From Pterobdella sp. o SKG-2022 (lineage: Eukaryota > Annelida > Clitellata > Hirudinida > Piscicolidae), in contig OZ038322.1 in NCBI GenBank assembly GCA_964035795.1, positions 13,532,038 through 13,596,037 on the forward strand: 64,000 nt of DNA. The letters are read 5' to 3'. Positions within the stretch are counted from its first letter, which is position 1; each line of letters starts with the position of its first letter. Below the pieces are notes generated by a model, which worked only from the letters and a program-made list of their open reading frames with translations, made no database searches and was not told where the DNA came from. This document shows, one piece after another, positions 35,435-48,307 of the stretch. Both the position numbers and the translations under genes were made by a program.

Positions 35435-35535
35435 GGTTTGTTGGGAAGTTTAAGTTTCAGAGTTTTTAAGTTCTTCACGGGCTTGGGGAAGAAATTGCAC
35501 AGGGCTAAGTCGTTTTTTTAACAAAAATGAAGGCA
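35435..35535 (-). mobile_element. Possible mariner-like transposase scrap
   Basis: The minus-strand reading DLALCNFFPKPVKNL followed by KPFSSN resembles the mariner C-terminal catalytic area (DLAPCDFFLFPKLK ... FSSN). Only about 30 residues, no terminal repeats seen. Confidence 0.25.
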
Positions 35536-36099
35536 TTCCATTTTGATAATAATCATTCAATATTCATTTTATTCTTGGACATTTATCGATTAGCAAAAAA
35601 AATAGCTACATTTTTTTCAGTTTCATATCATTTTTTAAACTTAAATTTTCAAAATTGACTAATGAATGACTGAACAAAAAATGGAAAGATAAAAACAAAC
35701 TTTCATTTGGTTCTGCAAAAATACAGAAATTTCAAAAAACAGAAAATTTTCAAAAAACCTTGTTAGTAAACTTAATGAAATTCATAAATTAATTTTTCAA
35801 TTTAATTTAAACTTTCGAAATTTCTCAAATTTTAATGGAGAAAATGTACGCATTTATATATTTGACAAAATTGTATGAGAAGCAAACACTATGAATTCAA
35901 TAAAGGAAATTCATTTGTTTATAGAAGCTTTTCTCACAAAAAGGAATCATTGACATTCAAAATGTCTTTTGCATCACATTGCCTGATCCATTTTGGCTGT
36001 TGATTTAACACCTCAAATTTTACATCTCCCGTAAACCCGTTCTGTGTTCTCTAACGTAAACTCGAGTTGGTCCAACACATAGACTTTCCCACTCACAGA

Positions 36100-36990
36100 C
36101 TTGTTAATTTATTTGATCTAATCACTACTCCAAAACCTGTATTTTATCTCCTACAACACTTCAGTTTTTCTCCAGTTGGCTGATTACATTACCCTTTTCA
36201 CAAGTCTCTTTCCCAGCTTTTAACCATTATCCATAAATTACCTAGTTGTTTTTCCACTCTAAACTTTTTGTTTTTCTTAGTCAACGGAAACTTAAGCCTA
36301 CTGACAGCAAAATGATGTTTTTCTGCAGCTCTTCTTTCTTAGCAAAATAAAAGCTCTCTTGTAGTAACTCTTGACGGCACTACATTTCCTCTATTTTTCA
36401 AACTGAAACTCTTAAGCTTCCTTCTTACATTAAATTTAAACTTTGCCAACTTAATTTCTCAAATAATCAAATTTTCCAACTTTCACATCCAACCATCAAA
36501 CAAGTAAGTAAATTCATACTCATATCTCACTAGTTCTTTCCCCAGTAGACTACTGCAATTTTCTTTTCTGCAGGCAGCCAAACTATCTATTTTGCAAACT
36601 TATTCTTCCAAAACCATCTGGCTAAAGCGGTTTTTCAAAGTGATTACTATAGTTCTTCCAGTGACTGTCTTGATTGTCTGCACTGGCTACCAGTTTTCCA
36701 AGATGCAAATATATATTTCTTTGGCTCATTGTCTGCATTTTCAAACTTGAACAACGTTTCCATCTTTTTGCTTTTTTGTCTACTAGGCACATGCATCAAC
36801 TTCTCAGCTTCTTGCACTTTCGTTTCCAGCTTCATCAACCTGTTTCTTCAAGCTTGTTTCTAAGTCATTCTTTCTCTCAGCATGCTCCACGTCGAAATTT
36901 CTTTCCCGCTTTACTTGCGCTCACCACCTTCTCTCAAAGTGTTAGTAAACTTTCAAAAACTCATTTATATCATAAACAACTTCATTAATA
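36100..36990 (+). mobile_element. Degenerate L2/CR1-like LINE, 3' portion
   Basis: Decayed copy of the same family as the element at 61.9-63.7 kb, opposite orientation. Matching pieces: VTLDGTTFPLFFKLKLL with ISQIIKFSNFHI (from about 36365), LIVCIFKLEQRF, FQLHQPVSSSLFLSHSF and the C terminus SKTHLYHKQLH near 36985. Many stops and frameshifts. The reverse transcriptase core is lost. Confidence 0.8.
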
Positions 36991-37535
36991 ATTCCTCAGA
37001 AACGCTTAAGTGCAGAATTAATTTTAATAATAGTTGAAATCAAACCTGTTTCTTTCTCCTAAAACACAAAAAAAATGATTTTTTAAAACCTTAATTAGTT
37101 AAATGACAAGCTGAAGTGTCTATATAAAAAAAATGAGATAGGTATATTGTATTAAAATGAATTTTGAAAAAATAATTTCTCAAGTAATCCAAACAACAAT
37201 TACAATGCTATAAGTATGATGTAATTATGAAAACAAGTTTTGTAAAAGTAATGATTTTAAAAAATGTAATTCTCACTTCTTTCGGAGTTTATGAAGATTT
37301 GATGAAAAGAAATAAATTTTTATTAATCAAAAAAACTTGGTTAATCAAATACTTTAAATTTTTGCATCAATTGTTTTCAAAAGAAAAGCTTAAATAACAA
37401 TTGTATAAAACCTTTTTTCTTCTTCTTGAAGATGAAAAAATTTTTAAACATAAAAAATTACTCATTAAAATTAGCTTTATTATAATGAGACTATTAAAAA
37501 TAAAAACGATTCCTCAATTACAATATATAATATAA

Positions 37536-37906
<371 letters not shown>

Positions 37907-37924
37907 CCTACGAGGTTTATTATA

Positions 37925-38780
37925 GTAATGTTTAGCCCAGGGAATGTCGAGATCATTTGGTGTGCAAAATATTCTAATATAATAATAGGTTATAGCAGCT
38001 TAATATTTAAAAAAAAACTAGTTTTCAGCCCCTTCCCAAGGCTCTTCACATTCCTAATCCTTCTTATGTCTTCCAGCAAGCCGTTCCACAAACTTGGACC
38101 TTCAACCTCAAACCTACGCTTTTCAATGCTAGACATTTTGGACTCAGGAACGTATAAATTGGTTGAGTCTGAATATCTAAGCTTTCGCCTTCCAGTTATT
38201 TCAGAGAGAGCTATGAGTCTTTCCGATATATATTTAGACCATATCCTAGCCTACATTTAAATATAAGTAATAATATTTTATAAACTACTCTATCCCTAAC
38301 TTTGACCCAATGCAACTTTTTCAAGACTGGAGTTATATGGTCAAACTTCCTTGTGCCTGTAATTAACCAGGCTGTAGTGTTGATAAGAGAGTGAAATCTA
38401 CAAAGCTTTCTGAAAGTGAAATTAAAGTATTCAATATCCTAATCTGTTTGGTTGCTAACTTACTCATTTTTCTCAAAGAAAAAACCATATAGCTTCAGTT
38501 TTAGAGCTATTGAGTTTAAGACTATTGGATTCCATCCATGCTGCCATCTCATCGACACAGTCAGACAATCTGTTCTGCAATTGCTCAGTTTCATCAGAAA
38601 CACAGCTAAAATAAAATTGAGTGTCATGTGCATATTTGTGAAAAGTCAAGTTATGTCTTTGTGCAATTGTTTCTAAATCACTAGAACACAGATTAAATAA
38701 GAGCGGGCCGATTACAGAACCTTGTGGCACACCAGTATGGAGATGAAATAAATTAGTATTACAATAGTATAAGAGAATCA
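37925..38780 (-). mobile_element. CR1-like LINE fragment (reverse transcriptase C-terminal half)
   Basis: A minus-strand ORF at 38473-38781 shows RT motifs: GVPQGSVIGPLLF, then YAHDTQFYFS (catalytic YADD degraded to YAHD) and LKLNSSKTEAIWF. Further 3' the frame is broken but the terminal block is legible (about 38050-38150: VPESKMSSIEKRRFEVEGPS, WNGLLEDIRRIRN, KSLGKGLKT). It differs from the 62 kb family. 5'-truncated and inactive. Confidence 0.82.
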
Positions 38781-38797
38781 AAAGAACATGACAATAT

Positions 38798-38850
38798 TTG
38801 GATATTGTTACCTGATGATGGTATAGAATATATCGAAAAGCTTCGTCAAA
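38798..38850 (+). other. Stem-loop with CTGATGA...GAAA core (hammerhead-like, doubtful)
   Basis: ACAATATTTGGATATTGT forms a hairpin. It is followed by CTGATGA (38812-38818), a second hairpin (GGTATA-GAA-TATATC) and GAAA, then AGCTTCGTC. The order recalls a hammerhead ribozyme. However, one extra base separates CTGATGA from the second stem, and no third stem pairs with the flank. Confidence 0.15.
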
Positions 38851-39599
38851 ATAAAATATTCAAATACTTTCGTGTTTTTATGATTTAAAAATTTGAATTA
38901 ATTATTCACAATGATATAAGTAATATGTAATTATAAAAGTAAATTTTGTAAACGTAATGATGTTCAAAAATGTAATTCTTACTTTCCCCATTTCTTAGTA
39001 TAGGATCAAAATGTGAAAATTTTTATTAATTGAAAAAGCTTGAACAAACAACCAAATATTTTAAATTCTTGCCCTCATAACGCATCAATCGCTATTACAG
39101 TTGAAAACTTTGAAGATAATCTACTAATTTTCTATTATTTGTTTATTTTCTATCAAACTGACGATAGACGTGATTAAATTTGAAAAATTGTGTTTTGATT
39201 TTAAGCTAAAGCTAAAAACTTGTAAAAATAAAATTTTATCCAAGTAAAATGCCATGCAAAATAATTTTTTAGACGATTATGGAAGTTGAATAGGCGTATT
39301 TAGTTATTAATGAAGTACATTTAACTTGTGTTTTTGCAAATTTCACGGCAAGAAAGAATTTAAGTATTTTTATATCAAAGTAAGACAGATTTTTAATAAT
39401 TTAGCCTTGTCAGAAAACACTAACAAGCTAACGTTTTTTTGACGTAAAACTTGCATAAAACTGACACAAAAGATATACCATTTACGATATTAAATCGTAT
39501 TTTAAACTTGCTACATGTGAAAATTTATATATATGAATAAATAAGTTTCTTATTTTGAGTTTCATATAAGGAGTGCGTTACAACCAAAGCTTTCCTCGA

Positions 39600-39760
39600 A
39601 AGCGCTTAAAAGTTTGGAAGATTGATGGATGAGGAAGTCATGGTGTGAGGAAGTTCATAAAAAATTGCCGAAATTTTTGTGGAAAGGTGTGAGCGTAGGT
39701 AAAGAAGTAGAGTTCTACAGACGTTGAGCTTGGTGAGAGAGTAAGATGATACAAGCAATA
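39600..39760 (-). mobile_element. LINE 3'-end fragment
   Basis: Plus-strand text such as AGAGTTCTACAGACGTTGAG and CTTGGTGAGAGAGTAAGA parallels the 3' coding end of the 62 kb LINE near 62075-62120 (GTGAATTCCACAGACGTGGA then CCTGGTGAGAAAAAGAG). Too short to say more. Confidence 0.65.
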
Positions 39761-40079
39761 TGAAATTTTTTTTTTAATTATTTCAAACAAAGAATGATAT
39801 CAATTTCTCATGATTTGATATTTCTAAATTTTCATAACCGCAAAGTTTTCATAAATTTCATTTGAAGAATTTTTAAAATATTCCATTATTTGAAAAGGGA
39901 TTAAAGAGTTATCATTTATAATAAAATATAATCGAAGAATGTAGTAAAAAAGCTTGTGATGATTAACCAGCTCCAAAACTAAATTTGTAGCAAGATCAGC
40001 CAAACGGGAGGTATGGATTAAGATATCAAAACTAGGGTGAAGAAAGCTCAACAAGCATTTGTCATGTTAAGACTTGTAT

Positions 40080-40500
40080 GGAGAACGAAGATCATCTCCA
40101 CCAAAACTAAATTCACAATCTTCAACAACAACATGAAGTCTGTGTTTTTTATGAGTCAGAAAGTTGGAGAAAGTTCAACACCAACACGAAAAAAATGAAA
40201 ACCTTCGATGGATCCTCCGTTTGAGATGGTTCGACAGAGTTCAAACACCGAGTTATGAACACTCACAAACTAACAGCCAATGAATGAAGCGGCGAAAATG
40301 ACAATAGGTTGGTCACACGTCACGGAAAGAGCCTAAAATATAATTAGACAAGTGCTCGAAAGGAAACCGCAAAAATGAAGAAGGAAGGAGAAGAAATCTA
40401 AACAGGAAGCTGCGAAACTCTGGCTTAACATAGAAAGAAGTCAAAACCAGCGCCAGAGACGGAGGGAGATGGAATAAAGTTGTTGAAATCTTATGATCAT
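40080..40500 (+). mobile_element. RTE-like LINE C-terminal remnant
   Basis: Reading across frames gives the C-terminal pattern of RTE-related LINEs: NNNMKSVFF with SESWR, HRWILRLRWFDRVSNTELW, LTNQQP, then HVTERA and KPQK, and a closing ARDGGRWNKVVEIL. Several stops and frame changes. No catalytic region remains. Confidence 0.65.
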
Positions 40501-40977
40501 CCAGAAACTCAATGAATCAATAATAAAACTAAATTTTGGAAAATCTGTACAAGTGAAGGTTTTTTTTATGTACATAGGGGTTTACGGAAGTTTTTTATTC
40601 AAACTTTATTTTTGTAAAAATGGTTTTTTAATTAATTCATATAAATAGCTTATCAAAAACTTATGATTTCTTTTTTTATTTTAAACATCTGAATATCTAT
40701 CCAACTGTCCGGATTATTGAGATTCTTAATATTATCACAGTTGAAAAAAGGTAAATTAAACAAAAAAATTTTATTCGAAACTTTTTAAAATAAAATATAT
40801 TGTAAGATATTTATAAAAATCAGTTAATAAACTGTTGTCTTTATTACAACCTAGTTTTTGTTTTAAATGAAAGAAGCAAAAAATTATTGTTTACAACTCA
40901 GTCGGTGACTAACTTCTTTTCAATAGCAACTCACCGCAATATTTTTTATAGTATACACAAATAGCATACAAAAAATT

Positions 40978-41526
40978 ATGAATATCAATTTAAATAGCCA
41001 AAATGTAGAGCATTTGCCAGTTGATAAAATTCATTTTCTTCCTTGTAATTGTTCAGTAAACAAAAAAACAAAGAATGTAGACTCTTTTTTCAAAAGTACT
41101 TTTCAAAAATCTGAAGAAAGTAAATTTCTCATTCTACAGAATAAGTACATTTTAAATAAATTCAGATTCGTTTTACAGAAGACACCATTTCTGCTTCTTT
41201 AAGAGGAAGACCTTTAATTGGAAAGACACTAAACGTTCCTGAACATTATATAGGTGAATAAACTGCATATTATTTGAAGTCTATTTAATGTTTCTATTAT
41301 CTATAGGTATTTTGCTTAAAAGTGGTGAAGATGGGTCAGTAAAAGAATATAATGTTCACAAGAAGTTTGATGCTTTACAACATTGGAATTATGACACAAT
41401 GCAAGTAGAAAGTGAAAAATTGAAGAAATCTTTTGAGTGGATTAACCTTACTCAAAAAGTACGAATGTTGAATTTTAATTGACCATGCTTAACTATTTTG
41501 ATTTTTTTCAGATACACAGCAAATGA
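40978..41526 (+). CDS. RNASEH2C: Ribonuclease H2 subunit C
   Basis: Accessory subunit of the heterotrimeric RNase H2 that removes ribonucleotides and RNA-DNA hybrids from genomic DNA. Four exons in phase: 40978-41119, 41179-41253, 41307-41458, 41512-41526, giving 127 aa. Family landmarks in order: HFLPCNCSV near the N terminus (compare HLLPC), DSFF, then SLRGRPLIGKTLNVPEHYIG (compare SFRGR-LRG----VP-G--G), the turn GILLKSGED, and near the end FDALQHWNYDT (compare FDRFI-WGLE). The start ATG 40978 is the first in frame and fits family length, slightly shorter than the vertebrate protein. It ends about 105 bp from the end of UFD1 on the other strand. Confidence 0.87.
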
Positions 41527-41632
41527 ATTTTAAAAAAAATTTTTTAAACATATTTATTTTTTCATGATGTACATGTTTATATAATTCCTAAAAATGTTGA
41601 ATAGAAAGATTTATGAATAAAAAGCTTTAGTT

Positions 41633-44051
41633 TTATTTTCTAGATTCTTTAATGCTTTTTCCTTGGCCTGAAAATGCTTTGAAGGTGTTGTCTTCTTCAA
41701 CCTGATGTTTTAAAATTTAATCTCTGATATAAATATATCAAAATAACTTTATAATTTGCATTATTAGGCCTATATTTTAAAAAAATTGAAGTTTACTCAA
41801 TGTTGTAATACTAACTTTACTTTCTGGAGCAGATTTGAAATTTCTAATAAAAGTCAAAGTATTTTTCTTATAGTTATAGTTGGGAATTCCTCTTTTATAA
41901 TCCAATGGTTTTTTGTGAGTTTGAGCATCGGTCGTTGTTTTTGTTTTACCATCCAAGCGATTTCCACTACCCCCAAAAACCTTGGATATTAATTAACATT
42001 AAGCACACAAATTATAATAGGATTGTTATCATCTCTGTTCTAAATCTATTCCTGTTGAGAATTAAAGTAAAATATGAACCCACTTTAAACTTATCATTGT
42101 TGAGGTATTGTGAGATATCAATGTCCATTTGTTCATCATTTCCATCATCTTTTTGCTTTGAGCTTTGAGGTTCCTCGAAACCTACTGGGGCTGCAAACTC
42201 CACCTTATTTATGATGCATTCAATTTCAATAAGGATCAAAGATGATGTATTCAATGGTTAGTAATAGTGTTCCAATTTCAATAGAATTTTTTAGTGTAAT
42301 TTTTCAAGTTATTTATGGCTGAATACTCCATAAAATGAATCATATTTAATGGTTGAAAGTAATGTTATTTTCAGTTGTATTAAGCAAATATAGTTCATCA
42401 TAATCACATGTTGAAAAAATTTAGAAGTGTTTATATTTGGAAAAATATCAATGGAAACGAATAACTTACATTCATATCACATTCAATGATTGACACAGCA
42501 TTTTCTGGTTTTGTTTCCAATACTTTGAGTTCATAAACCTGTAGTAACAAGGAAAATTTTGCAATCAATATGATTAATATAACTTTTAAGAGACACCTTA
42601 ATCCACTTACAAAAACTACATTAATCTTTTACATCAATCTATGAGTGTTTTAGTATATTTATTGAGCAAAAACAACTATAATTTTATGCTAACGTTTTAT
42701 AAAATCACACTTATAATTATAGCTGTTATTGTTTAATTAAATTATGAAAAAACTCTTGCAGATTGAAATAGGTGTTCAAAAATATAGTAAAATGAGATGC
42801 AGAAACATTTTTGCTTTATTTTACTGAAATATTTTTAGGCTTACACTTTGATAAAAAATTTTAAAATAAACATAATAGAATCTTGATTTTTGACTTAAAC
42901 TAGAACTAAATTAGAATTGAAATGTATATAATGCTTTTGAAATTTTAATGAGAATAAATGATTAATATATCACCTTGTCATTGTAACTTATAGCGATCAT
43001 ATCCCCAGCTGTGAGACAGGCAAAATTTCTCAAAGCATTTTCTAAGCTAGATGAAAAAAAACAATGTTCTTTGGAAAAATAAACAATAATTTTTGAAATA
43101 TGTGAAAGAATTATCTAAAAAATAGGTTTTTGAAAATTATTTTTTATGAGTATTTTTTGAGAGTATTTTGAATGTACAATTTTTTTTTCTTCATCATGTC
43201 TATATTTCCACGAAAACACACTATGAAAAAGATGCTAATTGTAACTTAAATTATTCAAATAAAAAATAATAAAAAAATAAAAAACTCACACAGCTTTTTG
43301 GTTAGTAATATCGAGGAAATCTATGGATTGTGCTTGAAATTTTGCATACAGAGCAACTGGCAAAGAAACATTCTCAATGAAAATGTGACCTCCTTCTTCC
43401 AGTAAAAGATTACTCATCATCTTCAAGCAATAAAAAAATGATTAATACTCTAAAGTTTTCATTAAGGTTATTTAGCAGCTTCAAGCAACATCAAATGATA
43501 TACAGTTCACATTTTTCCTTAATTCACATACCCAAGAACAATGAGAAATGATTTATATATGCAAGTTTTCATTGATTTATACTCATACCCAATATGGTAA
43601 ATATGCCCTGCCTTCATCTGCAACAAACTCTAATACTCCTGCATGTGTTACTCTTGTGGAGTTTTTGTTTTCCAACTTGAATAACATTGGATACTGAATA
43701 TTCAACTGTGCTGTTTATGGTTAAAATTAAATGTTGAATTAAAGCTTCAAATTGTAATATATACACAGATCCTACTTAAACGGTCGAGAGCTGAGGGCGG
43801 CAAGATGACTGAAAATACATCATCATTATGAGTTAAATCACTTTTATGATCATGATAATTTTCTAACTTTTTCCGCCTTTGTTTACGTCATCCCTTACAG
43901 CTCCAGGCATCAAAGAAACAGAAAAACATTTGTATGAGATGGAAAAAGTACCAGGCAAGTCATCATGAAAAAATCGTGCAAAATTGAACTGAAATATAAT
44001 TATTTCACATGAATAATGAGTTTCAAATGTGAATTACACAATTTATACCAT
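41633..44051 (-). CDS. UFD1: UFD1, substrate-recruiting cofactor of the p97/VCP-NPL4 complex
   Basis: Works with NPL4 and p97/VCP to extract ubiquitinated proteins (ERAD, chromatin, mitochondria). Eleven exons join in phase to 301 aa: 44049-44051, 43868-43988, 43776-43808, 43589-43710, 43290-43420, 42974-43046, 42470-42538, 42084-42203, 41816-41980, 41633-41701, with the stop at 41633-41635. (Ten blocks are listed; count these rather than the word eleven.) Landmarks: [94 protein letters not shown], then [10 protein letters not shown] and [15 protein letters not shown], and [11 protein letters not shown]. Odd feature: the first coding exon supplies only the start codon, followed by a 60-nt intron. 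Confidence 0.92.
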
Positions 44052-44399
44052 TTCGTATAGTCAGCTTGTCAAAACTTGATTTCACTTTTCTTTCATTTAC
44101 GTATATGTTTAAAATCGAAAACTTTTACACTAACAGAGAAAAATTTTAAAGATTTATTTCTAAATAACTTTGGATATAACTTGAAAGATGTTCAATTTTC
44201 AATCTAAAAATTTTTTTTAAAAACTTTAAATAAATTGTCAAAAGAAATTTACAAAAATAACTAAATGCACTTTCCTCACGTTTAAAGTGTATAATTCACA
44301 AAATCTGTATAGAAAAAGATTGATATTAAAAGCTGTTTTCATGATATAGAAGGAAACTCTGTGTATATCGACACATTGGTTCAAAACGACCAAGTTGCT

Positions 44400-46771
44400 T
44401 CATAGATTTTTCGAAATATCGGCTGCTCCCTCTTCTAGTTTCTTGTGTGTTTTATCAGTAAGATCTGAAAATAAAACGATGATAATATTTAACTAGAAAA
44501 TATTTGATTGATAAATTGGGAAAATTGAAAAGAATTATAGGCATATTATGTTGGTTTTAGACTACTGCTTCAATAAAATGTTTATGGTTCATCACAGAAT
44601 GTCATTGTGATGCTAAGTCTAATGGAATGACGTGAACATCTATACAATACAAGTGTGATATGTTCTATAAGTTACTTTAATTCAAGAAGTCATCTGTTCA
44701 ATTATTAAACACTTGATGCGCAATCACTTATTGAATATGCCGTTATCTTTAACTGTTCCAATTGACACAGCTTATAAAATAACAAGGAGCATGAATTAAC
44801 TTGAAAAAATATCAATTTTATTTGAATTAATGACCATAATACATTTGAAAAACTTTTGTTACATATGGTACTGAACCCTTTACATTAATTAAAATAGCTT
44901 AAAACAGTGTTCATAAATTGGACTACTAATTTTTAGCTCAGTCTTTGAAAAATTATAAAATTATGAATTTCAATTTTTTGATATAAAATTTGAATAAATT
45001 TATATTAGAAAGATATATTTCTTTTTAAAAAATAAGTAGTTTTTATTTAATTCTAACATATTCACTGAAAATAAAATTTTAAAAACGTCTGTTACTTTGT
45101 AAAGTGTCAGAAGTTTTCTTAGATACATCATTAATGGTATCATGAGCGGCACTTTTGAAGTCTGTACAGTGTAAGTTTAAAAAAAATTTAAAATACAAGA
45201 TTGTAATTAATTAAGATATATCAAAAATTTCATAACACAAATTACGATATTTTCTAAGATTAGAACTTGATTCAAGTTCTACTAATGAAATCATCATAGT
45301 TTATCTTCTTATGTCCCATCTTATGAGGATAAATTTGAAAAGCCTTCAACTCAATAAATGACAATATTATTCAAGATTTATGAAATACATACCTTCCACA
45401 GCACCAGAAGCTTTTTTCACCCCTTCCTTCAGCTTAGCATCTGCTTCCTTGTAAGCTGGTTACGAAAAGATTAATATGATAGCAAAGCTTAGTTATATTG
45501 AAGCACATGTTTCTTTTATATAAATAATTTCCAAAGCTCTAACTTATTATTTATTTATTAGGCTTCACCAAAAAAAATTTTTTTTAATAATCAAATAGTA
45601 AGAGTTTTTGCTCAAAATTAAGTTTTTGATTTTCAATCCAAAATTTATGAAAACATGAAGATGCTGAATGATAAAAATGAATATAACAAAAATAATGATA
45701 TAGATTGGTATAAAAAAAAAACTGTGTTTAGATTGGAAAATAAAATATTTAGAAATGAAATTATGAAGGTATTGTATTGATCAAAAAAAAATAAACTAAA
45801 AACTTGAAAAGATTTATAATGAAGATGAAATCGATTGAGGTAAATCCTTAAATTTGCAGTAATCATGAAATTAAACAAAGCAGTTTTAGGGAGCTAAAGT
45901 ATGAACTAACTCACTTTCTTTAATTTTTTCTGTTGCTTCTTTAACACCTTCATTTACATCTTGAGAATAACCTTGCATACATAATATTTTAATTATTTGC
46001 AAAAAATTGCATTTAACAAAAAATTCTATAAATTGAACTTAGATATTAAACACCTTCAATGGTTTTATTCACTGCTTGCACTCCTGTATCTATATCTTTA
46101 TTGACATTTTGTTTGATATCTACATGAGATTATTTAGGAGTTTTATGAATAATACATGACAATCTTTGCTTATAACTCACTTTCAAGCTTTTCTGCCACA
46201 TGTTTTGTACCTTCTGATATTTGCTCTGATACATTTTCAAGTTGTTTAGTAGGATCAGGAAGATTGGAAAGATCTGCAACAATGATGTATTTTTAATATT
46301 CAAAATAATTCTCTCACACACAAAAAAAAGACAGAAAAACGATCATAAAGTATCTTGAAAGTCTGACCTCTTGGTAAAACAATAAAACTTTCATCGGAAC
46401 TTTTCGTTTTTTTAGATAAATCTTCAAGCTTGTCAAAAGACTTAATAGAAGATGAATCACTATGAGCTTCCCTAAAAGTAATTTCTTTGTCTTTAATTTC
46501 TTTCTGTTGTTTTCCTATTCATTTAATCAGTATTAACAACATCAAAAAATTATAAGACTGAAAGAGTAACCGATTTTTCAGAAAATAGTGAAAGCAAAAA
46601 AGATTTTTCTAAATACTGAAAAAATGGATTTAAAATCACGTTTTTACCCCCTTTAAGAGTATCTTTGTAGTACTTGTATCCCACGTATCCTATAACTCCT
46701 GCTCCGACTACAATTGCAGCGGCAGTCCAGCTCTTACTATTCTCAAAAGATTCTTTTTTGAAAAAAGACAT
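44400..46771 (-). CDS. LEA-like amphipathic repeat protein A with N-terminal membrane segment
   Basis: No named family recognised. Eight phase-consistent exons give about 226 aa: 46648-46771, 46368-46514, 46181-46273, 46054-46119, 45915-45971, 45393-45455, 45096-45161, 44400-44464. The N terminus has one hydrophobic segment (TAAAIVVGAGVIGYVGYKYY) after a short basic start, like a tail-less signal anchor. Exon 2 is polar. The remaining exons each encode about 19-31 residues of charged amphipathic helix, for example DIKQNVNKDIDTGVQAVNKT, AYKEADAKLKEGVKKASGAV and DLTDKTHKKLEEGAADISKN. The pattern (K-E-A-rich, 11-residue rhythm) resembles group-3 LEA or apolipoprotein helices. Every internal exon is phase 1 at both ends. 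A membrane-anchored stress or lipid-surface protein is inference only. Confidence 0.7.
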
Positions 46772-48307
46772 TTTCTATAATGATAGTTATATAAGTAAAA
46801 AGTTTGAGAAAAACGTGCGAAAGCGACCTTGCTAAACTTTTTTGTGCGCACTCGACCTTATTTTAGGAAGAGATGGTTGTTGAAACTATGAAAGTATGTA
46901 AAGCAATTATAAAGCTTAAAAATTTAAACTTCAAAACTTGAAAAAATATATAATATTTTGAAAGTTGATATTGCATTAGATTTGGCCTTAAAATAAAAAT
47001 TAAATTTAAAGATTCTATTAATTCTTTGAATTCTATGCTTTTGAAAGCGACTTTTTGCTTCATTTTATTAACAAAAAATTTAATAGTTATATTTCAAAAC
47101 TTCACTTGTGAGAAAGTCTTACATTTAAGATATTTCAAAATATATTTTAAAGTTAAAACTTTGCTCTCAGTTTGAAAGCTCTGGTTCATTAGCTAATTTT
47201 GCAGAAATTTCGGTTATTTCCATTCACATCGAGCTTAAAGTGTATATGGATACATAAGTTTCAAGTCGATATTTATTTTTAAAATTTTCAGATAATAAAT
47301 CTTAAACTTTAACTGTAAATTAGTTATTTAATTTTAATTTTTTTTATTGATTTTTCATTAAAAACTTATAGTATTTATTCAATAGAAACAGCAATATTTA
47401 CATATATAATTTTGTGTGCTTAGCAGCGTACCAATTTATTTTAATGCTTTTCCCTCATTTATATTGATTGTTCTGACGCAGAAGAGTCGTGGAGTTGACT
47501 TTCAAAACATGTTTTTGACTATTATGGAGACACGGTGATAATTTTCGCAATAAAACTGCAAACACTTTATATTTCCTCACATTTATTGATTTATTTCCGA
47601 TAAAATTTCACGTTTGTAATTAGTTTTCTGCTTCATCACAATTTTTCTTTTTATTAGTAGGTGTTTGAAAATAGAAGTCTGACATGGAAGTGTGTCACCA
47701 AAAACACTCGAAACCCTTCTCTCAAATTCATATTATACTGAAAACAACATAGTTTGAAATTTATTTATAAAATATCAAAGTCAAGCATTAAGCGTAACTT
47801 CTCTAGTTCTATAATATGGAATATATTTATAGTGTTTTTTTTAAATTATGACACCGGTGCATCGATTAACTGTCGCTTACAACTTGAAGTTTTTATCTGG
47901 AATGATAATTAATAAGATGATTTAGTTTCAGAAAAAAATGTATTAAAAATAAACCTTAAATGGTGCTATTTCATTGAATATCAATATTTTTCATAATTTA
48001 TAGATAATATATTGAAATAAGTCCATAATGAGCATCAATTATCCTATAAGTCAAGTATTAACAAAAACACTAAAGTTAGTCTTACAAAAACCATAGTAAA
48101 TTTTTTTTCAATAAAACTCTATTATTACTGATATAACACAAAAGATTAAAAGGATCAATAAAGTGATAAAAGATATCACAAAAATGTTCAACAGTTATTT
48201 CGAAGCTTTAAGCTTTACTAGCAAGTCATTATCAAGTGAAATGATATTCTCATAAATGTAAAAGCTTTGTGATAAAATTTTGAACATCTTTGTATCATAT
48301 GTTACCA
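46772..48307. other. Intergenic region between LEA-like genes
   Basis: About 1.5 kb without supported exons. It presumably contains the promoter of protein A. A degraded palindromic-family fragment lies near 48185-48295 (TTATTTCGAAGCTTTAAGC, CATTATCAAGTGAAATG, AAAAGCTTTGTGATAAAATT). Confidence 0.55.

Noticed and set aside
36647..36988. Novel gene at 36.65-36.99 kb (overlapping ORFs on both strands)
   Set aside because: The plus-strand reading aligns with the C-terminal end of the LINE at 62 kb.
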